From Vibrio bathopelagicus (GTDB lineage: Bacteria > Pseudomonadota > Gammaproteobacteria > Enterobacterales > Vibrionaceae), in the NCBI RefSeq assembly GCF_014879975.1, contig NZ_CP062500.1:2976001-3040000 (forward strand): DNA of 64,000 bases. The letters are read 5' to 3'. This document shows positions 8,614-16,999 of this stretch, piece after piece. How positions within the stretch are numbered: position 1 is the first letter of the stretch; every line of letters begins with the position of its first letter. Under the pieces are notes generated by a model. The model saw nothing but the letters and a program-made list of their open reading frames with translations. It ran no database searches and was not told the origin of the DNA. The translations under genes and the position numbers were made by a program.

Positions 8614-9699
8614 GTGTCAGAAAAACTCAAAATCAATACAAGCCACTGGGTAATCATCATTGCCCTACTCGCGGCGGCTTATGCTTGTTATCTGCTTATC
8701 GAACCGTACGTTAACTCAATCGTGATGGCATTTATCATTTCACTATTGATGTTTCCGATTCACGAATGGCTTGAAAAGAAGATACCGAATAAAGAGAACG
8801 TAGTCTCTCTACTTTCTTGTGTGATCCTCACTTTCATTATCGTCATCCCTTTGTTGGCGGTATTTGCAGCCATCGTGCAGCAAGGATCGTTATTCTCGCA
8901 AAACACCTATCAATGGGTAACACACGGCGGTATTCAAACCTTATTTGAACACCCTTTAGTCGTGAAAGCTTTATCGTTCGTGAACAATTATCTACCTTTT
9001 GACAATATCGAACCAAAAGCAATAGCGCAAAAAGTCGCAGAATTTGCCACCAGCTTTGGTTCAAAACTTGTGGGTATTAGTGCGAAGATCCTTGGTGATG
9101 CGACTAACTTCTTAATGGACTTTTTCTTAATGCTGTTTGTGTTGTTCTTCTTATTGAGAGATCACGACAAAATCATCAGCGTTGTTCGTCATATTTTGCC
9201 TTTATCTCGTAGCCAAGAAGACAAATTGCTAACCGAGATTGAGCAGGTTTCTAAATCAGCCGTGATGGGCTCATTCTTAACCGCAATAGCGCAAGGTTTT
9301 GCGGGCGGTTTAGGTATGTGGATCGCGGGCTTCCCAGGTCTATTCTGGGGCACAATGATAGGCTTCGCATCCTTTATTCCCGTGGTTGGTACTGCGCTTA
9401 TCTGGATCCCAGCCGCAACCTACTTATTCCTAACGGGCGATACCACTTGGGCTATTTTCCTAACGGTATACTGCGTTGCGATTGTGGGCTCAATTGATAA
9501 CCTACTGCGCCCGCTATTAATGCAGGGCAGCGCAGGCATGAACACCCTAATGATCTTCTTCTCATTACTGGGTGGTATTCAACTGTTTGGTTTAATAGGC
9601 CTGATCTATGGTCCACTGATCTTTGCTATTACGATCGTCCTTTTCAATATTTACGATGAAGAGTTTAAGGACTTTTTGAACCAGCAAGACAAGAGTTAA
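8614..9699 (+). CDS. AI-2E/PerM-family membrane transporter
   Basis: This 361-residue polytopic inner-membrane protein belongs to the AI-2E transporter (PerM/YdiK) superfamily. Members have been linked to autoinducer-2 export (TqsA) and sodium/proton antiport, and most are uncharacterised. About seven to eight hydrophobic segments are visible: two at the N-terminus (WVIIIALLAAAYACYLLIEP and SIVMAFIISLLMFPI), one at 70-87, a soluble loop (about 88-150), then a C-terminal cluster. The family motif appears as GFPGLFWGTMIGFASFIPVVG and the ending as GLIGLIYGPLIFAI. The start is GTG (VSEKLKIN) with only a weak ribosome site. A strong terminator follows. Substrate cannot be assigned from sequence. 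Confidence 0.85.
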   Translation: MSEKLKINTSHWVIIIALLAAAYACYLLIEPYVNSIVMAFIISLLMFPIHEWLEKKIPNKENVVSLLSCVILTFIIVIPLLAVFAAIVQQGSLFSQNTYQWVTHGGIQTLFEHPLVVKALSFVNNYLPFDNIEPKAIAQKVAEFATSFGSKLVGISAKILGDATNFLMDFFLMLFVLFFLLRDHDKIISVVRHILPLSRSQEDKLLTEIEQVSKSAVMGSFLTAIAQGFAGGLGMWIAGFPGLFWGTMIGFASFIPVVGTALIWIPAATYLFLTGDTTWAIFLTVYCVAIVGSIDNLLRPLLMQGSAGMNTLMIFFSLLGGIQLFGLIGLIYGPLIFAITIVLFNIYDEEFKDFLNQQDKS

Positions 9700-9751
9700 C
9701 CTGCTCAACGTCAACTTGGTTGGCGAACGAGTATTAAACACTTCAAGCTTT

Positions 9752-9785
9752 GGGCGGATTATGCGAAAATCCGCCCTCATTTTTT
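9752..9785 (+). terminator. Terminator between the permease gene and rsmC
   Basis: GGGCGGATT / AATCCGCCC with a 7-base loop is followed by TCATTTTTT. Its T-run ends about 24 bp before the rsmC ATG. Confidence 0.9.
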
Positions 9786-9809
9786 GCTAACGATTCAATA
9801 GAGTGTCCT

Positions 9810-10832
9810 ATGTCCGCCTACATTGCCCCAAGCCAGATTGCTCAGCGTCAACTCGCCTACTTTGAAGGCAAACATGTTTTAGTTGCTGGTGAGGCAGAAG
9901 ACTTATTCCCTGTTGAGTTAGCCAAACATTGTGAATCTGTCACCGTGTATACCTCTAATTACAGCTATTACCGCCAATTAGATAACTGCAGCTCTATTCA
10001 ACGTTTTTACGGTGCTGAGTTCACCGAAGAAACCAAAGCTGACTTGGTAATGTTGTATTGGCCAAAAGCAAAAGCGGAAGCGGAGTTCTTACTCGCGATG
10101 TTGTTTGCAAAATTAGGCAAAGACACTGAAATCGTTGTCGTTGGTGAAAACCGCTCAGGCGTGAAAAGCATTGAGAAGATGTTTGCCCCTTATGGCAAGG
10201 TCGTAAAATACGATTCAGCGCGCCGTTGTTCTTTCTACTGGGGTCAGTGCTTCGAGCAACCACAAGCTTTCAACCTACAAGATTGGTTTAAAACCTACAC
10301 AGTTAGTATTGACGAGCAATCACTTACCGTTAAAAGCCTTCCTGGCGTATTTAGCCACGGTGCATTCGATGTGGGTAGCCAACTTCTACTGGATACTCTG
10401 CCAAAACTAAAAGGCAAAGTACTGGATTTTGGTTGTGGTGCAGGCGTGTTAGGTGCGGTTATGGCATCTCGTAACCCTGATATCGAGCTAGAAATGTGTG
10501 ATATCAGCGCGTTCGCAGTCGCATCAAGCCAAGCAACCCTCGAAGCCAATGGTCTAGCGGGCAAAGTTTTCGCATCTGATGTTTATTCTGATACGTCTAA
10601 AGACTATCAGTTCATCATCAGTAACCCGCCTTTCCACTCAGGATTAGACACAAGCTACAGTGCAACGGAAACTCTGCTAGCGCAGGCGCCAAAGCACCTC
10701 AAGCGCTCTGGTGAGATGATTATTGTTGCAAACAGCTTCTTAAAATACGTGCCTATTATTGAACAAGCGTTTGGAAAATGCGCGACTCTAAATAAGACCA
10801 CTAAATTCGCGATATACCACGCAAACAAGTAG
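9810..10832 (+). CDS. rsmC: 16S rRNA (guanine-1207-N2)-methyltransferase RsmC
   Basis: RsmC uses S-adenosylmethionine to methylate G1207 of 16S rRNA in the assembled small subunit. The chosen ATG gives 340 residues starting [28 protein letters not shown], the usual family start; an upstream frame from 9750 would be read through the terminator hairpin and is rejected. A degenerate N-terminal methyltransferase-like domain is followed by the catalytic one. That has the SAM loop [12 protein letters not shown] (about 206) and the NPPFHSG catalytic motif (about 271). The terminator just before it leaves little room for a separate promoter. Confidence 0.94.
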   Translation: MSAYIAPSQIAQRQLAYFEGKHVLVAGEAEDLFPVELAKHCESVTVYTSNYSYYRQLDNCSSIQRFYGAEFTEETKADLVMLYWPKAKAEAEFLLAMLFAKLGKDTEIVVVGENRSGVKSIEKMFAPYGKVVKYDSARRCSFYWGQCFEQPQAFNLQDWFKTYTVSIDEQSLTVKSLPGVFSHGAFDVGSQLLLDTLPKLKGKVLDFGCGAGVLGAVMASRNPDIELEMCDISAFAVASSQATLEANGLAGKVFASDVYSDTSKDYQFIISNPPFHSGLDTSYSATETLLAQAPKHLKRSGEMIIVANSFLKYVPIIEQAFGKCATLNKTTKFAIYHANK

Positions 10833-10842
10833 CCTATCTAAC

Positions 10843-10869
10843 ACAGCGCAGGGTCATAATCTGCGCTGT
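10843..10869 (+). terminator. Weak terminator-like hairpin after rsmC
   Basis: ACAGCGCAG / CTGCGCTGT form a 9-bp perfect stem with a 9-base loop. The T-rich tail starts only about 10 bases later, so termination may be inefficient. Confidence 0.55.
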
Positions 10870-11048
10870 CTGTTCATATTTTTATCAAAGCTCTATAAAA
10901 ATGAGCTTTTGCACACGCTTTAAATACCACTTACTTGTCAAAGTAAAAAAACTCGTTAATTTCGTTAAATTGGAACCCATTAATTCTATTCTCTGTACTT
11001 GTTTTCGCCCCTTTTAGCAGTACATCAAAGGAAAGTAGTACCCAATTT

Positions 11049-14000
11049 ATGTTTAGATTCTATCGAAAGCAGAAGTTTAAGCGCCTTCAAAATACCCTAA
11101 TGTTGGCGTTTCTCGTCCTCAGTATTACCCCAGTGACACTTATCGCGATCTTTTTCCTCCAATCGCACAGTCAGGATCTTCAGGAACAAAGTACTTCGCA
11201 CCTTGTTTCGGTCCGTGATACTAAGCAGCAACAAATCGTCGATTACCTACAGGCACAAGAATCGCAAGTCATGGGCTTCGTTCGCTCAGAGCTGGCCAAT
11301 GCCAGTGGTGGGCGTTTCTACGGTTTAATCAATGCCTTTCAACGACTAGGCTTAGATATTGATGAAGCGCGCAGTAATGCTCAACAGCGCTACATTCAAG
11401 GTTCAGGCGATCAAATCAAAACATCTATTCTTCCTGAGTCGAGCAGTTTCATCGGAAGCGAACGCTATCGCTTGCTGCATAAGCGCTACCATAACTCATA
11501 TCAAGAACTGCTTAAGCGTTCAGACTTTGATGACATTCTATTAGTCGACATTAACGGTAACGTTGCTTACTCCGTATTTAAGCGTGATAACTACGGTACC
11601 AACTTACTGACCGGCAAATACAAAGATTCAAACCTTGGGGTCACCTTTCAAAGGCTGGCTAAGGACGTAACAGACAAGCGTAAATCCAACGAAGATTACA
11701 CCCCTGTTATCGTGTCTGATTTTAAAGACGAAAACGGCAAGCAAACCGCATGGCTCGGTGCACCTATTGTTCAACAAGGGTACTTGCACAGCTATGCGAT
11801 GTTTAGACTGCCAATTAACGGTATTACCAAGCTTATTGCGGATCTAAACAAAAGCTCTAATATTCAAACACTTCTTGTTGGTAGTGACCACTTACCTCGC
11901 AGCCTTGCTCACTCTCAAGAGTCAATTAACCTAAGCTTAGATGTTGTCGACAAAGCTCTAGCTGGTGAAACAGCAGTAGGCACGTTTGACAACACTCTCG
12001 ATCAGGCGATCATCGCCGCTTACACCCCGATTGAGCTTAAATACGCAACATGGGCATTGGTTGTCGAACTGCCGGAAAAAGAGGCGTTTGCTCGTATTCA
12101 TCAATTAGAAAAGATCTTCGTGATTGTGATGCTGACAGCGATCATTCTCGTGGTCGTTGCATCGCACTACTTATCGAACTTCATCACCTCGCCATTGTTA
12201 AAGCTCACTTGGGCGGCCGAGAAGGTCTCAGCCGGCGATCTTGATGAAACGATGATCAATACCGAACGTAAAGACGAGATAGGTCGCCTAGCTGTTAGCT
12301 TTGAAAGGATGCAGCGCTCTATCCGTGAAAAAATGCTGCTGATTAGAAGTCAAAATGATGAGTTAGAAGACAACCTCAAAACGATTCAAAAGCAAAACGA
12401 AGAGTTGCAGCTTGCCAATAAACTGAAAGATGAATTCTTGGCGACGACTTCGCATGAGCTCAGAACACCACTGCATGGTATGGTTGGTATCGCAGAGGCA
12501 TTAATATCTGGTGCGAACGGGCCTATTCCCGCCAACCAGAAGTACCAGTTGGATATCATCATCAATAGTGGTCAGAGATTGGCGACCTTGGTTGATGACC
12601 TGCTCGATTACCACAAAATGCGCTATGGCAGCTTAGATATTAAGAAATCAGCCGTTGATTTGTCTGCTGCCACCAGCTTAGTGCTTGAGTTATCTCATCA
12701 CCTGTTAGGTAACAAACCAATCCGTATTATCAACCAAGTTCCAAGTGATTTAGGGTTAGTCTCGTCTGATCCTCAACGACTGGAACAAGTGATGTATAAC
12801 TTGGTCGGCAATGCCATCAAGTACACATCCGAAGGTAAGATTGTTATCTCAGCAAGCGTTATCGACGACAACATTCGTGTACAAGTTGTCGATACCGGCC
12901 AAGGTATCCCAGCAGAATACCTAGAACACATCTTTGAACCACTCATTCAAGCAGGACAAGACTCAAGTAACTATCGCCAAGGTGCAGGGCTTGGGTTGTC
13001 CATTAGCCGTCAGCTGATCGAGCTAATGGGTGGCTCGCTGTACGTAAGTAGCCAGCCTATGCTTGGGACGACCTTCAGCTTCACATTGCCTCTAGCTACC
13101 CAGGAAGAGTTGGATAGCTACAATGAATCTGGGAGCTATTCACACTTCCAAGTGCCTGATTTGATTGATAACACTCAGCAAGAAAATAGCGTTATTAGCG
13201 AAGACCCGAACGGCCCGTTGTTAGTGATTGCTGATGATGAACCGGTCAACTTGCGCGTGTTAGACAGCTTCTTGAAATTAGAAGGTTATCGAGTTCGCAC
13301 CGCATGCGACGGTCCGGAAACGATTGAACTGATTGAGAAAGAGAAGCCAGAACTGCTTCTACTCGACATCATGATGCCGGGTATGAGTGGCTATCAGGTG
13401 TGTGAAGCGCTGCGTAAGCAATATGACCATGCGCAATTGCCAATCATCATGCTCACTGCACTTAATCAAGCGGAAGACCGTGTTCGTGGCTTTGAAGCTG
13501 GTGCCAACGATTACTTATCTAAGCCGTTTAACAAACAAGAACTGGCTGCTCGAATCACAGCGCACTTATCCGCGAGTAAGGCCGAACAGAGACGCCTTGA
13601 GAATGACCTGCTGCAACTAGAGCTCAAACACCGAGCCATGGTTGAAGCTAACCTACTCGAAACTCAAGGACGCTTGTTAGAACAGTTAGAATCAGCTCCA
13701 GAAGCCATTATCTGTATTCGAGAAGACCAACGCATTCGCTTTGCCAACGAAGCGGCGGCGAAACTGTTTAGACGCGGACAAGAGCAACTTAAGCGCTCAA
13801 TGGCCGATGAGATCATTGCACCTAAATACCTCAAGGTGGAACAAGCTCACTACTGTGGCGACATCGATATCTATATTGATGATACGCGTCAGCGCATACC
13901 AAGTGACATCCTTAAGCTGCCTGAAGGCTCAGGGCTCGATACCATGTATATCTTCAATGTCGGTGGTGGTGTTAACTCAAACCGTATCAATAACCTTGAA

Positions 14001-14438
14001 ACGGCGGTTGAAGCGCTTTCAAGTTATGCTTTTGAAGGCGATAAAGACAAACTGCAACAACTGAAAGAGCTCGGCGGTGAGTTCACTCGCCTTGCTGATA
14101 AGGCAACCGGTGAAGGTAAAAACAAACAAGAACTAATGCGTGAAGTGTTGGTGGATGCGATGACCAATGCCATCATTTATTGGGAGTCAGTCACAGGTGA
14201 AACGAAGTTTGCTTTCGCAGAGAAGAGTGGTTTATGGCGTGTTTACTTAGACCGAAGCACGCTTCAAACACGAACCCTAGATAAATATCTACGCTTTGAA
14301 ACCTTACCGAAGACGCCTCGCTGGCGCACGGTATTGAGTTCTATTGAGTTCATTCTAGAGCACTGTAAGGAACAGACACCAGAAAGAACTCATATTGAGA
14401 TGCTAAGGGATAAACTACAGAAATTACTGACCAGCTAA
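11049..14438 (+). CDS. chiS: Hybrid sensor kinase ChiS, regulator of chitin utilisation
   Basis: ChiS is the inner-membrane regulator that turns on chitin oligosaccharide genes in vibrios. In V. cholerae it is held inactive by periplasmic Cbp and acts as an unusual membrane-bound DNA-binding activator. This protein has the same length (1129 residues). It has TM1 (18-37), a periplasmic sensor (about 38-353), TM2 (354-376), HAMP (to about 425), and a HisKA domain with His469 in SHELRTP, the V. cholerae position. An ATPase domain follows (NLVGNAIKY, DTGQGIP, GAGLGLSIS), then a receiver domain with Asp near 773 (LLLDIMMPGMSG). A PAS-like stretch lies near 870 and the C-terminal region corresponding to the DNA-binding domain is intact. 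It has its own terminator and sits directly upstream of its target operon. Confidence 0.96.
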   Translation: MFRFYRKQKFKRLQNTLMLAFLVLSITPVTLIAIFFLQSHSQDLQEQSTSHLVSVRDTKQQQIVDYLQAQESQVMGFVRSELANASGGRFYGLINAFQRLGLDIDEARSNAQQRYIQGSGDQIKTSILPESSSFIGSERYRLLHKRYHNSYQELLKRSDFDDILLVDINGNVAYSVFKRDNYGTNLLTGKYKDSNLGVTFQRLAKDVTDKRKSNEDYTPVIVSDFKDENGKQTAWLGAPIVQQGYLHSYAMFRLPINGITKLIADLNKSSNIQTLLVGSDHLPRSLAHSQESINLSLDVVDKALAGETAVGTFDNTLDQAIIAAYTPIELKYATWALVVELPEKEAFARIHQLEKIFVIVMLTAIILVVVASHYLSNFITSPLLKLTWAAEKVSAGDLDETMINTERKDEIGRLAVSFERMQRSIREKMLLIRSQNDELEDNLKTIQKQNEELQLANKLKDEFLATTSHELRTPLHGMVGIAEALISGANGPIPANQKYQLDIIINSGQRLATLVDDLLDYHKMRYGSLDIKKSAVDLSAATSLVLELSHHLLGNKPIRIINQVPSDLGLVSSDPQRLEQVMYNLVGNAIKYTSEGKIVISASVIDDNIRVQVVDTGQGIPAEYLEHIFEPLIQAGQDSSNYRQGAGLGLSISRQLIELMGGSLYVSSQPMLGTTFSFTLPLATQEELDSYNESGSYSHFQVPDLIDNTQQENSVISEDPNGPLLVIADDEPVNLRVLDSFLKLEGYRVRTACDGPETIELIEKEKPELLLLDIMMPGMSGYQVCEALRKQYDHAQLPIIMLTALNQAEDRVRGFEAGANDYLSKPFNKQELAARITAHLSASKAEQRRLENDLLQLELKHRAMVEANLLETQGRLLEQLESAPEAIICIREDQRIRFANEAAAKLFRRGQEQLKRSMADEIIAPKYLKVEQAHYCGDIDIYIDDTRQRIPSDILKLPEGSGLDTMYIFNVGGGVNSNRINNLETAVEALSSYAFEGDKDKLQQLKELGGEFTRLADKATGEGKNKQELMREVLVDAMTNAIIYWESVTGETKFAFAEKSGLWRVYLDRSTLQTRTLDKYLRFETLPKTPRWRTVLSSIEFILEHCKEQTPERTHIEMLRDKLQKLLTS

Positions 14439-14473
14439 TCCTGAACTAACATCACGATACTTTAAATAATGGA

Positions 14474-14496
14474 GCCCACCTCGTGTGGGCTTTTTT
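14474..14496 (+). terminator. Terminator of chiS
   Basis: GCCCAC / GTGGGC with a 5-base loop is followed by TTTTTT, 35 bp after the stop. Confidence 0.9.
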
Positions 14497-14796
14497 GTAC
14501 ATAACATTCCGATTCGAAGAGCAATAACATCTGTTCGAATGCACTTTTTTCACGCCTTTAAACAAGAGGGATATCACGTTACTTGAGCTTTAATGCACCT
14601 TTAAAAAGTCGCGCTTACTCACCCTATTCTCCGCATTTTCTAACAGTCAGCTGACTCTTTGTTGCAGTTTGAGAAGCGAGTCACAACAGAACGGCAGATT
14701 TAATTTTCTAGGAAAATTTAACGTAAAATCAGCAAGTGACCAAGATCTACAATTACATCAATACAGAGCGAGGAATTATAATTAAAAGCCCCCTAA

Positions 14797-14812
14797 GTAA
14801 GTAGGCACTTAC
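14797..14812. promoter_or_regulatory. Perfect GTAAGT/ACTTAC dyad, candidate operator
   Basis: Two 6-bp arms flank AGGC, about 25 bp upstream of the CRP-like site. The binding factor is unknown. Confidence 0.3.
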
Positions 14813-14837
14813 ATTCTATCAAAACTACAAATTCAAT

Positions 14838-14853
14838 TGCGAGTCACATCACC
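14838..14853. promoter_or_regulatory. Candidate CRP-cAMP site upstream of cbp
   Basis: TGCGA-N6-TCACC matches 8 of 10 core positions of TGTGA-N6-TCACA. Catabolite control of a sugar-uptake operon is reasonable, but this is a motif match only. Confidence 0.4.
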
Positions 14854-14892
14854 ATAACAATTGCGCACAAAAAACCACCAAAGCACCCTATT

Positions 14893-14938
14893 TTGACGTT
14901 AATGACGTGTGGTTATGTGTTTTTAACGTTTTTGACGG
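14893..14938. promoter_or_regulatory. Cluster of TGACGT-type motifs, candidate ChiS operator
   Basis: TGACGT occurs at 14894-14899 and 14903-14908 (9-bp spacing), followed by AACGTT at 14925-14930 and TGACGG at 14933-14938. Such periodic repeats near a promoter suggest an activator site. ChiS is the obvious candidate, but I have no remembered ChiS consensus to compare with. Confidence 0.4.
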
Positions 14939-14986
14939 GAAACGAGTTTGATTAATTCATCGATAAGGTGTTTTCTTACTCCTGCC

Positions 14987-15062
14987 AAAGGCCTACAGGC
15001 CACTCTTACCACTTCTCAGAAGAAGCAACAAATCTGGAGCAACGAAGAAGAGGTAGGCCTTT
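14987..15062 (+). promoter_or_regulatory. Structured cbp leader with a long-range 10-bp inverted repeat
   Basis: AAAGGCCTAC (14987-14996) is exactly complementary to GTAGGCCTTT (15053-15062). The left arm also overlaps the local hairpin GGCC-TACA-GGCC (14990-15001), so the two folds are mutually exclusive. A further small stem, CTTCT-CA-GAAG, lies in the loop. The element ends 85 bp before the cbp start and fits a regulated 5' leader, if transcription starts upstream of it. Confidence 0.45.
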
Positions 15063-15147
15063 AACTAGAGTGTGTATCTACTAAACAATTAGCGACAGAT
15101 AACATTCAATCCATTAGTGAAATGAAAGCAAATAGTAAGGAACAGCT

Positions 15148-16830
15148 ATGCTTGCCAATATAAAAAAAACAGCACTAGCAACAGCAATTATTGCAACTGC
15201 TACAACAGGTTTTGCATCAGTAGCAACTGCTGCAGAACGCAGCGAACTGACCGTTCACCCGAAAGAGTACACTACATTCGTACGTAACTTTAACCCGTAC
15301 CTTGGTGCTACTAACCTACATACTACAACTGACTTCATGTATGAGCCGCTAGTAGTATTTAACGAAATGCACGGTAACACTCCAGTGTTCCGTCTAGCTG
15401 AAAACTTCAAGATGTCAGATGATCTGATGAGTGTTGTTTTCGACATTCGTAAGGGTGTTAAATGGTCTGACGGAGAAACTTTCTCTGCTGATGATGTTGT
15501 TTTTTCTTTCAACCTTGTAAAAGAGAAGCCAGAGCTTGACCAGTCTGGTATCAACTCTTGGGTAACTTCTGTAGAAAAACTGAACGATCACCAAGTTAAG
15601 TTCAGCCTAACAGAAGCAAACTCGAACGTACCTTATGAGATTGCTAAAGTACCAGTAGTACCTAAGCACATCTGGAAAGACATTAAAGACCCATCAACTT
15701 TCACTAATGAAAATCCAGTGGGTTCTGGTCCATTTACAGAGATCGATACGTTTACAGCACAACTTTACATCCAGTGTGAAAACCCGAACTACTGGGATGC
15801 TGACAACCTAGATGTTGACTGTCTACGAGTTCCACAAATTGCGAACAACGACCAATTCCTAGGTAAAGTTGTAAACAGTGAAATGGACTGGACGTCTTCT
15901 TTCGTTCCAGATATCGACCGCACATACGCAGCAGCTAGCCCGAAACACCACTACTGGTACCCGCCAGCAGGTACACAGGCATTCATCGTTAACTTCAAGC
16001 ACCCTGATGCTGCGAAGCATGAAGCATTGAGCAACGTTGAATTCCGTCGTGCTTTCTCTATGGCTCTTGACCGTCAAACTATCATCGACATCGCATTCTA
16101 CGGTGGCGGTACAGTAAATGACTTCGCTTCTGGTCTTGGTTACGCGTTTGAAGCTTGGTCTGATGAAAAAACTCATGACAAGTACAAAGGCTTCAACACT
16201 TACAACGCTGAAGGCGCGAAAAAGCTTCTTGCTGACGCTGGCTTCAAAGATGTAAACAAAGATGGTTTTGTTGATACTCCATCTGGTAAGTCTTTCGAAC
16301 TAATGATCCAATCGCCAAATGGCTGGACTGACTTCAACAACACAGTTCAACTAGCGGTAGAACAGCTAAACGAAATCGGCATTAAAGCGAAAGCTCGTAC
16401 GCCTGACTTCTCTGTGTACAACCAAGCGATGCTTGAAGGTACATACGACGTAGCTTACACAAACTACTTCCACGGTGCAGATCCATACACGTACTGGAAC
16501 AGTGCTTACAACTCATCACTTCAATCTGGTGATGGTATGCCTCGTTTCGCGATGCATTTCTACCAAAACGACAAGCTAGATGGTCTTCTAAACAGTTTCT
16601 ACAAAACAGCTGATAAGAACGAACAGCTAGATATCGCACACGGTATTCAGCAAATCATCGCTGCAGACCAAGTAACGATCCCTGTGATGTCTGGTGCTTA
16701 CATGTACCAATACAACACAACTCGCTTTACTGGTTGGTGGAACGAAGAAAATCCAAAAGGCCGTCCAAACATTTGGGCTGGTATTCCAGAGCGTCTACTT
16801 CATGTACTGGACCTAAAACCAGTTAAATAA
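15148..16830 (+). CDS. cbp: Periplasmic chitin oligosaccharide-binding protein
   Basis: This 560-residue family-5 extracellular solute-binding protein captures chitobiose and longer oligomers for the adjacent ABC importer. In V. cholerae it also represses ChiS when no ligand is bound. The signal peptide is clear (MLANIKKTALATAIIATATTG, then a cleavage region near ATAAE, about residue 29). The family-5 hallmark WSDGETFSADDVVFSFNLVKE is present (in two stretches), and many aromatic residues fit a sugar-binding cleft. TAAGGA lies just before the ATG. Two hairpins follow it and should lower read-through, so that binding protein exceeds permease, as is usual for such operons. Orthologue in V. cholerae: VC0620. 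Confidence 0.95.
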   Translation: MLANIKKTALATAIIATATTGFASVATAAERSELTVHPKEYTTFVRNFNPYLGATNLHTTTDFMYEPLVVFNEMHGNTPVFRLAENFKMSDDLMSVVFDIRKGVKWSDGETFSADDVVFSFNLVKEKPELDQSGINSWVTSVEKLNDHQVKFSLTEANSNVPYEIAKVPVVPKHIWKDIKDPSTFTNENPVGSGPFTEIDTFTAQLYIQCENPNYWDADNLDVDCLRVPQIANNDQFLGKVVNSEMDWTSSFVPDIDRTYAAASPKHHYWYPPAGTQAFIVNFKHPDAAKHEALSNVEFRRAFSMALDRQTIIDIAFYGGGTVNDFASGLGYAFEAWSDEKTHDKYKGFNTYNAEGAKKLLADAGFKDVNKDGFVDTPSGKSFELMIQSPNGWTDFNNTVQLAVEQLNEIGIKAKARTPDFSVYNQAMLEGTYDVAYTNYFHGADPYTYWNSAYNSSLQSGDGMPRFAMHFYQNDKLDGLLNSFYKTADKNEQLDIAHGIQQIIAADQVTIPVMSGAYMYQYNTTRFTGWWNEENPKGRPNIWAGIPERLLHVLDLKPVK

Positions 16831-16847
16831 GTAATCGTTCAATCTTT

Positions 16848-16869
16848 GCGGCGTAACTTCTTACGCCGC
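16848..16869 (+). terminator. First attenuating hairpin after cbp
   Basis: GCGGCGTAA / TTACGCCGC form a perfect 9-bp stem with loop CTTC. The tail TTATAAAAA is not a strong T-run, so it is more likely an mRNA 3'-end stabiliser or partial terminator. Confidence 0.6.
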
Positions 16870-16873
16870 TTAT

Positions 16874-16927
16874 AAAAATCCCCACACTATCAATTGAAAG
16901 TATGGCGCTAGTCGTCAGGGGATTTTT
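16874..16927 (+). terminator. Second attenuating stem after cbp
   Basis: AAAAATCCCC and GGGGATTTTT pair perfectly across a 34-base loop, with the T-rich arm at the 3' side. Together with the first hairpin it probably sets the ratio of cbp to transporter mRNA. Confidence 0.6.
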
Positions 16928-16999
16928 CGTTCCAAATTTCGCTAGGAGCGACCTGAATCCAGAAACAGGGAAACAGTCTGGGTGAGTAAGGTGTGAGTT

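Larger units (their letters stand above)
14439..15147 (+). promoter_or_regulatory. 709-bp control region of the chitin oligosaccharide operon
   Basis: This long gene-free stretch should contain the main cbp promoter, with sites for ChiS and probably other factors. I see the chiS terminator, a 12-bp block at 14611-14622 that matches 9 of 12 positions of the SlmA consensus as I remember it, a perfect GTAAGT/ACTTAC dyad, a CRP-like site, a cluster of TGACG-type motifs and a structured leader. A SlmA role at this promoter has been reported in V. cholerae, but the block here is far from the start and may be chance. No plausible protein-coding frame is present. Confidence 0.6.

Noticed and set aside
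9750..9809. Twenty-residue N-terminal extension of RsmC
   Set aside because: It would be encoded by a terminator hairpin and is absent from the family; the ATG at 9810 gives the standard start.
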